Made by a program: the position numbers and the translations under genes. This document shows positions 5,267 through 10,408 of a DNA stretch of 10,408 nucleotides, piece after piece. Where the stretch lies: contig JARROD010000240.1 in NCBI GenBank assembly GCA_037384225.1, positions 1-10,408 of the forward strand, in the 5' to 3' direction. The notes beneath the pieces were generated by a model. It ran no database searches and was not told the DNA's origin. It worked only from the letters and a program-made list of their open reading frames with translations. The first letter of the stretch is position 1. The number at the start of each line of letters is the position of its first letter. The DNA is from JARROD01 sp037384225 (GTDB lineage Bacteria; Pseudomonadota; Gammaproteobacteria; Pseudomonadales; Cellvibrionaceae).

Positions 5267-7075
5267 CTAGAAAAAATACCCGGTAAATTTCAACTTCAAA
5301 GCCGCCTGCGCCCGAACCACCACATCGAAAGCATCCCTCAACTGATGCTTCAACAATCCCGATACGGCGTCAGGGCTGAGGTGGTTGTCTATCACTTCAT
5401 CCGCCTGCATCTGCCGCCCCTGGTGCAACAGTCTCAGGTGGGAGATATATTCGTAGGCATCGCAGAGACTGCGGGCGTCCTTGAGCGACAGCCACTCGGT
5501 ATTGGCCACGGCTTTCAGACGCTTCAACGTATTGATCTCACTCACACCCGCCGCCAGGGCGTATATTCTGGCGATATCCGTAATCGGCATGATACCACGC
5601 AGTTTCATATCGAACGCGTTTTTGTGCTCGCCGTTGCGCTCCACCACAAACTGGCGGAAAAAGCCTAGCGGCGGTGTGTTTTTCAGTGCGTTCTCGGTCA
5701 GGCAAGCGAGAAAAATACTGTTTTTAGCCCGCATATCGAAAAAAATACTGGCGTGCATCAATGCATCCGGTTGCGGTTCGGCTATCCAGTTGGCGAAACA
5801 CGCCTGCCAGTCGGACAGCGGCTGACGCCAGCGACCGTTACTCGCCATCACCTCGCCGGGACAATAGCGATAGCCGCATGCGTTCAAGCCATCACATACA
5901 TAATTGGCCAGCGCCTGAAAATAGGCCTGATGGCGCTCGGGCGAATAGCTATCGTCCAGCAGCAGGCCGTTGTCCTGATCGGATTTTGCCGACTGTTCCT
6001 GACGCCCCTGAGAGCCAAACGCCAGCCACACAAACGGCAGCGGCGGCTCACCCAGCGAGGCGATCGCCTGGGCGATCAATTGCCGGGTCATGGTATCGGT
6101 GATAGCGGTCAACACCCGCCCGACCTCGTCGGCGCGCGCCTTCCTGGCGATCATATTGCGAAGCAGCACAGGAATCCGCTGCGCCGTACTCTGCAGACCC
6201 TTGCTATCGCGCTGGCGGCTGATAGCGCCGATCAGGGAAACCGGCTCGGCCTGCAGATTATGCATAATATCGGTCGTGGTCACGACCCCGCAGAGCACAG
6301 CATCTCTAACCACCGGCAAGTGGTGGATATTGTGGCCGGACATCAGCATCAGCGCTTCAAATACCAGCGCATCGGCCTGCACACAGACAGGCTCGGGCGA
6401 CAGGATGTCGGCGACCCGGGTGCCACCGTCACGGCCCTCGGCCAGCACCCGGGAACGCAAATCCCGGTCTGTTATCACACCGCAAATGCGCTCCCCGTCG
6501 AGCGCGATCAGCGAAGACACCCGCGCCGCGGTCATCGCCCGCGCCGCCTCCTCGACCGTGGTTTGCGGCGCGATGGTCACCGGCTGCCCGGACATCACCT
6601 CCGCCACCCGTTCATTGAGCCAGGTATCGCGCTCGCGCAAACGCACGGCGCGGCGCAAACGCCGGGCATGGGCGCGGTTAAAAAAACGATCGAAATGCCG
6701 GTCGCGGGAGCAGAGCGCGTGGAAAGTGGTTTCGTCGAGTTGATAAAGCAGACAGTCTTCAATAAAAATCGCACGGTTGGTAACCGCCTCGCCGGTCAGC
6801 AGCGACGGAAAGCCAAAGCAGCCGCCCGCATCGACCCGGTCCAGCAATTGCCCCTCGCGGGAGCGGATTTCGACCGCGCCGCTACGTACGATATAGAGCC
6901 TGGGGTTGTTCTGATCGAACAGGGCCGCATGGCGACCCTGTTGGTTCCCCGCGGGATGGTAAGTAATGTGAACCGCGCGGGCGGCCCCCGCCAGCAGTTC
7001 ATCGCTGAGTTGATCGAAAGGCACACAACAGCTGAGAAATTGTTTGACTTCCTGAATTTCTATGCCGTCATCCAC
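5267..7075 (-). CDS. cNMP-binding/CBS/DUF294 putative nucleotidyltransferase
   Basis: A 602-residue cytosolic signalling protein with four parts. A cyclic-nucleotide-binding-like domain spans about 15-130 (GGCFGFPSLLTGE, Arg101). Two CBS domains span about 155-280 (VSSLIALDGERICGVITDRD and HHLPVVRDAVLCGVVTTTDI). A DUF294 nucleotidyltransferase-like core follows, with FGSQGRQE at 353-360 and SDQDN at 365-369 supplying the metal-binding acidic pair. The last part is a C-terminal substrate-binding helical domain. CBS pairs usually sense adenine nucleotides, so the protein may link energy state to the neighbouring transporter, perhaps by covalent modification; no partner has been shown here. The start is GTG, chosen because GGAGG lies 9 bases upstream while the nearby ATGs stop within five codons. 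The spacer to the symporter gene is filled by a 24-bp tandem repeat. Confidence 0.92.
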   Translation of the reverse strand: MDDGIEIQEVKQFLSCCVPFDQLSDELLAGAARAVHITYHPAGNQQGRHAALFDQNNPRLYIVRSGAVEIRSREGQLLDRVDAGGCFGFPSLLTGEAVTNRAIFIEDCLLYQLDETTFHALCSRDRHFDRFFNRAHARRLRRAVRLRERDTWLNERVAEVMSGQPVTIAPQTTVEEAARAMTAARVSSLIALDGERICGVITDRDLRSRVLAEGRDGGTRVADILSPEPVCVQADALVFEALMLMSGHNIHHLPVVRDAVLCGVVTTTDIMHNLQAEPVSLIGAISRQRDSKGLQSTAQRIPVLLRNMIARKARADEVGRVLTAITDTMTRQLIAQAIASLGEPPLPFVWLAFGSQGRQEQSAKSDQDNGLLLDDSYSPERHQAYFQALANYVCDGLNACGYRYCPGEVMASNGRWRQPLSDWQACFANWIAEPQPDALMHASIFFDMRAKNSIFLACLTENALKNTPPLGFFRQFVVERNGEHKNAFDMKLRGIMPITDIARIYALAAGVSEINTLKRLKAVANTEWLSLKDARSLCDAYEYISHLRLLHQGRQMQADEVIDNHLSPDAVSGLLKHQLRDAFDVVVRAQAALKLKFTGYFF

Positions 7076-7098
7076 CTTTCATTACCTCCATAGATCAA

Positions 7099-7186
7099 CA
7101 CCTTAATGCGCTTGTGTCTCTCCACCTTAATGCGCTTGTGTCTCTCCACCTTAATGCGCTTGCAACTCTCCACCTTAATGCGCTTG
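7099..7186 (-). repeat. Tandem repeat, four 24-bp units spanning the symporter stop codon
   Basis: The 16-base core CAAGCGCATTAAGGTG (minus strand) occurs four times at exactly 24-base intervals, starting at plus positions 7099, 7123, 7147 and 7171. The copy at 7171 contains the last two codons and the TAA stop of the symporter gene; the other three lie in the spacer before the nucleotidyltransferase-like gene. Between cores the sequence is mostly GAGAGACA, and AAGGTGGAG in each unit resembles a ribosome-binding site. Copy number changes would alter gene spacing without changing either protein. Confidence 0.95.
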
Positions 7187-8821
7187 CGCCTGGCCGGAGC
7201 CCTTGGGAAAGCGGATGCTTTCCACCAGATCCTGCACATTCTCGGGTGAATCATTAGTAACCCGACTAACGCCCAGCGCCACCGCAAAGTTGATCAGCAT
7301 ACCCAGTGTGCCTATACCTTCCGGAGAAATGCCGAATAGCCAGTTGTCCGGCGTATTGGCCCCCGGGTTGATAAATTTAAAATAGATGATATAGATCGCC
7401 GTAAACAAGATGCCCGCAAGCATGCCGCTGATCGCGCCTTCCTTGTTCATGCGTTTATAAAAAATGCCCATGATAATGGCCGGGAAAAAGGACGAGGCCG
7501 CGAGCCCAAACGCAAACGCCACCACCTGGGCTACAAAACCCGGTGGATTAATGCCGAGATACCCGGCGACGCCTATCGCCACCGCAGCCGCCACCCGCGC
7601 ATAGAACAGCTCCTGTTTGTCGGTAATGTCGGGCATAAAGTTTCGTTTCAGCAAATCGTGGGAAATGGACGTTGAAATCACCAGCAACAGTCCCGCCGAC
7701 GTCGACAGCGCCGCGGCGATGCCGCCGGCCGCCACCAGGGCGATCACCCAGATCGGCAGTTGGGCAATTTCCGGGTTCGCCAATACCATGATATCGCGAT
7801 CGATTTTCATCTCGTTGCGGTCGTCGCCGGAATAAAACATGCGGCCGTCGGCGTTTTTGTCGTCCCAGGTGATCAGACCGGTGCGCTCCCAGTTTTCGAT
7901 CCAGCTCGGGGCCTCGGATTTCAGTGTTCCCTGAGCGTCCGCACCGTTGATGGTGTTGATCATATTGACCCGGGCAAAGGTAGCCACCGCCGGCGCCGTG
8001 GTGTAGAGCAGGGCGATAAACAGCAGTGCCCAACCGGCGGATTTGCGCGCGTCACGTACTTTCGGCACGGTAAAAAAGCGCACGATCACATGGGGTAGCC
8101 CCGCCGTCCCCACCATTAACGCGGCGGTAATAAAAAATACATCAATGGTACTTTTCGTACCCTGGGTATAGGCGGTAAACCCGAGTTCCGTCGACAACCC
8201 ATCGAGCTTGTCCAGCAGGTAGGTACCGGACCCATCCGCCAGAGTGCCGCCAAACCCCAGTTGCGGGATGGGGTTGTTGGTCATCAGGATCGAAATAAAG
8301 ACCGCCGGCACCATATAAGCGAATATCAGTACACAGTACTGCGCCACCTGAGTGTAGGTGATACCTTTCATCCCCCCCAGAACCGCGTAAAAAAACACCA
8401 CCCCGACACCGCGCATCTGACCGGCCACATAGGTAAAGGAGACAAAGATCGCGCAGATAACGGCCACCGTACGCGCGGTCTGGGAATAATAGCGGTCACC
8501 GATAAAATCCGGCACGGTGAACTTGCCGAATTTGCGCAGATAGGGAGCCAGGCACAGCGCCAGTAAAACATAGCCGCCGGTCCACCCCATCAGATAAACC
8601 GCGCCGTCGTAGCCCATAAAGGAAATCAACCCGGCCATGGAAATAAACGAAGCGGCCGACATCCAGTCCGCCGCGGTCGCCATACCATTGGCAACCGGAT
8701 GCACGCCGCCGCCGGCGACGTAAAATTCGTTGGTGGATCCGGCCTTGGCCCAGATCGCGATACCGATATAGAGCACAAAGGAAGCTCCCACCAGTATAAA
8801 TGTTAAGGTTTGAATATCCAC
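7175..8821 (-). CDS. Sodium:solute symporter large subunit, VC_2705 subfamily
   Basis: An SSS-family inner-membrane transporter of about 548 residues with 12 or more hydrophobic spans. The N-terminal FYVAGGGVHPVANGMATAADWMSAASF pattern, given here in outline as FYVAGGG then ADWMSAASF, fits the substrate- and sodium-binding region. GAVYLMGWTGGY, GLPHVIVRFF and GGIAAALSTSAGLLLVIST are other conserved segments. Family members carry small monocarboxylates such as acetate or lactate with sodium, related to ActP; the substrate here is inferred. The long hydrophilic insert before the ALSTSAG helix (SWIENWERTGLI to NEMKIDRD) is typical of this subfamily. I prefer the GTG at 8821 (MDIQTLTF, AGGA 5 bases upstream), which matches the family's usual N-terminus. 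An in-frame ATG at 8875 would add 18 mostly polar residues and lacks a good ribosome site. A DUF4212 partner gene lies just upstream. Confidence 0.92.
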   Translation of the reverse strand: MDIQTLTFILVGASFVLYIGIAIWAKAGSTNEFYVAGGGVHPVANGMATAADWMSAASFISMAGLISFMGYDGAVYLMGWTGGYVLLALCLAPYLRKFGKFTVPDFIGDRYYSQTARTVAVICAIFVSFTYVAGQMRGVGVVFFYAVLGGMKGITYTQVAQYCVLIFAYMVPAVFISILMTNNPIPQLGFGGTLADGSGTYLLDKLDGLSTELGFTAYTQGTKSTIDVFFITAALMVGTAGLPHVIVRFFTVPKVRDARKSAGWALLFIALLYTTAPAVATFARVNMINTINGADAQGTLKSEAPSWIENWERTGLITWDDKNADGRMFYSGDDRNEMKIDRDIMVLANPEIAQLPIWVIALVAAGGIAAALSTSAGLLLVISTSISHDLLKRNFMPDITDKQELFYARVAAAVAIGVAGYLGINPPGFVAQVVAFAFGLAASSFFPAIIMGIFYKRMNKEGAISGMLAGILFTAIYIIYFKFINPGANTPDNWLFGISPEGIGTLGMLINFAVALGVSRVTNDSPENVQDLVESIRFPKGSGQAQAH

Positions 8822-8880
8822 AGTTTTCCTGAATTCGTTATTATGCTTTCGAGAATCCGCTATTATCGAGCCCATTAATC

Positions 8881-8950
8881 AGTCTTCATCAGCCTTTTAG
8901 TCTTCATGAGCATTGCACTTTTTAGTCTTCATAAACATTTTAGTCTTCAT
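8881..8950 (-). repeat. Tandem repeat spanning the DUF4212 stop codon
   Basis: ATGAAGACT occurs four times on the minus strand (plus positions 8942-8950, 8924-8932, 8899-8907 and 8881-8889), spaced 18, 25 and 18 bases apart. Three copies continue as AAAA. The copy at 8942-8950 holds the final His-Glu-Asp codons of the DUF4212 gene and touches its TAA stop; the others fill the spacer up to the symporter. Around two copies the similarity extends for about 27 bases (8896-8922 and 8939-8965), so a 43-base unit has probably duplicated on top of a shorter one. Confidence 0.88.
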
Positions 8951-9206
8951 GAACATTGTACTTTCGGTCGAGCTTGTTCATTTTCCAAACATAGACAAAA
9001 ATCAATGTCACAAACACGTAAATGGAACCCTGCTGCGCAAACCAGAAACCCAGTTTAAAACCGCCGAACTTAATTGCATTAAGCACATTCACCAGCAAAA
9101 CACCGCAGCCAAACGAGACTACAAACCAAATCGCCAGTAATACGACCATTAAGCGCAGGTTTTCCTGCCAGTAGGCTTTGGCTTTTTCATCACTTTCAAA
9201 ACTCAT
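8940..9206 (-). CDS. DUF4212 sodium:solute symporter small subunit
   Basis: An 88-residue inner-membrane protein with two transmembrane helices (about 18-41 and 52-73) and charged cytosolic ends. The YWQENLRLMVVLLAIWFVVSF, given in outline as YWQENLRLM followed by AIWFVVSFGCG, then KLGFWFAQQGSIYVFV and YVWKMNKLD, are the signature of DUF4212, the small partner of VC_2705-type symporters. It is thought to associate with the large subunit encoded next in the operon. GAGGAG lies 8 bases before the ATG. Its 3' end, HED plus the stop, is the seed of the adjacent tandem repeat. Confidence 0.93.
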   Translation of the reverse strand: MSFESDEKAKAYWQENLRLMVVLLAIWFVVSFGCGVLLVNVLNAIKFGGFKLGFWFAQQGSIYVFVTLIFVYVWKMNKLDRKYNVHED

Positions 9207-9264
9207 GGGGAGTTCTCCTCTTATACGTTTTTAACAGATTATTCTTAACACAAGCCCGCCGTAT

Positions 9265-10408
9265 TTAAAACGCGTATTTGACGGAAAATTGCAGGCGTTT
9301 CAGATCGCCTTCGTCATCGGCCAGTGTATTGCCGGCGTTTTCAAGGGTTTTACTGGCATAAATAAACTCGGCGCCCAGGGTCAGTTTGGCGACCGGTGAA
9401 TACAGCATATTTAAGTGAACACTCTCGTAATCAGAGGGTGTTGTATCGGCCACCGTATCGGGGTTATCGGCGCGGGTGGCCGACAATACCAGGTTGCTGC
9501 GCCACTGATCATTCCAAATATGGCGCAGCGCCACGAAGCCCCCAAATTGATCAATCAGTTCTATCTTCCCGTCAGCTTCGATAATACCCGCCCGATAGCT
9601 GTTCAACCCCATATAGCGACCCAGGGCATTACCATAGTTAAACATAAAGCGTATGTCGTCACGACCCAATTGATACTTTCCTGCCAGGCTCAGGGCGTAG
9701 CCGTTGGTGTCGTCATTGCTGGTGTCGCCTTCATAGCGCAGCTCCCGTATCATGACAGACGCGGCATAGGCAAAGTCGCCGGCGGCGCCGTTGTAGCGGG
9801 CAACCAGATCCGGCAGGCTGTTGTCGTCGTAGGGGTTAGTGGTACCGTTGTAGAGGGTTGTCGCGGGGTTTTCAGCCGCGATCTGTATACTCCCGACGGC
9901 GGTTTTGCGGGTGTAGCGCAACTGCGGTTGACGCTCAAAGATGGTCCCTACCGGGCCGACAAAGTCCATCACTTCCGGCAACGCCCCAACATTGAAAAAA
10001 GTGGACCAGGTCTGCCCGGCCAACAGCGCGTTGTGGGCATCGATCTGCCAGTCGACATAGGCGTGGCGAACCCGCTCGGAGTAGGAGTTACTGATACGCT
10101 CATCGCCCTGCGCGCTGCCGATCGCATCGAACTCAAGATGCGTATTCACATGGCCGTTTTCCAGCGCCGTGTGCGTTTTGACAAACAGGCGCGAGGTTTT
10201 TGCGTGGGCGTGAAATTTATTATCGCCGCTTTCCCCGCCGACCGGAATGGTCGAGCCCACCAGAAAATCTTCACCGATACCCGCCGTCGCCCGGCTACCG
10301 TCGGAATAGTCGCTGAAATTACTGTCGAGTTTTACATAGCCCCCAACTGTTACTTCGGTATTGCCTATCATTGACGGCCTGGAAGCTTTGCCACTGTCGG
10401 CTTGCCCC
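9265..10408 (-). CDS. DcaP-like trimeric outer-membrane porin, N-terminus off the window
   Basis: At least 380 residues are visible and the frame stays open to the window edge, so the signal peptide and start lie beyond it; the internal Met at 10371 is not the start. After a short Ser/Lys-rich stretch, VTVGGYVKLDSNFSDYSDG and GSTIPVGG match the first barrel strands and periplasmic-loop region of DcaP porins. Alternating hydrophobic beta strands follow, with TWSTFFNVGALPEVMDF as an internal conserved stretch. The protein ends KYAF, a C-terminal aromatic recognised by the BAM machinery. DcaP-type channels pass small anionic solutes such as dicarboxylates. Its position 58 bases ahead of a symporter pair suggests an outer-to-inner membrane uptake route for an organic acid (inference). 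No convincing terminator is visible in the 58-base spacer. Confidence 0.88.
   Translation of the reverse strand, partial: GQADSGKASRPSMIGNTEVTVGGYVKLDSNFSDYSDGSRATAGIGEDFLVGSTIPVGGESGDNKFHAHAKTSRLFVKTHTALENGHVNTHLEFDAIGSAQGDERISNSYSERVRHAYVDWQIDAHNALLAGQTWSTFFNVGALPEVMDFVGPVGTIFERQPQLRYTRKTAVGSIQIAAENPATTLYNGTTNPYDDNSLPDLVARYNGAAGDFAYAASVMIRELRYEGDTSNDDTNGYALSLAGKYQLGRDDIRFMFNYGNALGRYMGLNSYRAGIIEADGKIELIDQFGGFVALRHIWNDQWRSNLVLSATRADNPDTVADTTPSDYESVHLNMLYSPVAKLTLGAEFIYASKTLENAGNTLADDEGDLKRLQFSVKYAF

Noticed and set aside
5753..7093. Long plus-strand open frame (446 codons)
   Set aside because: It is antisense to the DUF294 protein, whose domains and codon pattern are clear. The product is Arg/His/Gln-rich with no recognisable motif.
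7060..7287. Repeat peptide KRIKVERH in an alternative frame
   Set aside because: It is only the translation of the 24-bp DNA repeat out of frame with the symporter; no start signal specific to it.
7099..8966. Repeats considered as CRISPR arrays
   Set aside because: Units are contiguous or nearly so, with no unique spacers of constant length and no cas genes.
9415..10374. Long plus-strand open frame (319 codons)
   Set aside because: It is antisense to the DcaP-like porin and has no family signature; a shadow of a GC-rich gene.

Overview
The window reads as a chromosomal segment of a Gram-negative gammaproteobacterium, probably marine or environmental. The evidence is outer-membrane and lipoprotein signals, a DcaP-type porin, a VC_2705-type sodium:solute symporter pair and a rhombotarget (GlyGly-CTERM) lipoprotein fragment. 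I cannot name the genus from sequence alone. Every gene I believe in lies on the minus strand, so transcription runs from high to low coordinates.

Region 1 (about 10408 down to 4613) looks like GC-richer core chromosome. It holds a partial DcaP-like porin, a DUF4212 small symporter subunit, the large symporter subunit, a cNMP/CBS/DUF294 nucleotidyltransferase-like protein and a DEDDh 3'-5' exonuclease. The order and tight spacing suggest one operon for uptake of a small organic acid (inference from families), with a sensory or regulatory protein and a nuclease behind it. The 3' ends of both symporter genes, including the stop codon, are repeated in tandem into the following spacer (7099-7186 and 8881-8950).

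Region 2 (about 4612 down to 1) is AT-richer accessory DNA that looks like an integron gene-cassette array without a visible integrase. It contains a broken DUF4160 gene with a MITE-like element just upstream, a DUF6933-like protein, a beheaded rhombotarget lipoprotein, a lipoprotein fused to a macrodomain, a HAD hydrolase, an alpha/beta-hydrolase lipoprotein and the start of a glutathione S-transferase. Between several of these are short imperfect palindromes bounded by TAAC...GTTA boxes. At three gene ends the stop codon lies inside or touches the 5' box, as is common for attC sites. One attC-like site is cut in half and joined directly to the middle of the rhombotarget lipoprotein gene.

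The most interesting points are the exported lipoprotein-macrodomain chimera, the deletion scar that joins half an attC to half a lipoprotein gene, and two independent stop-codon-spanning tandem repeats in one operon.
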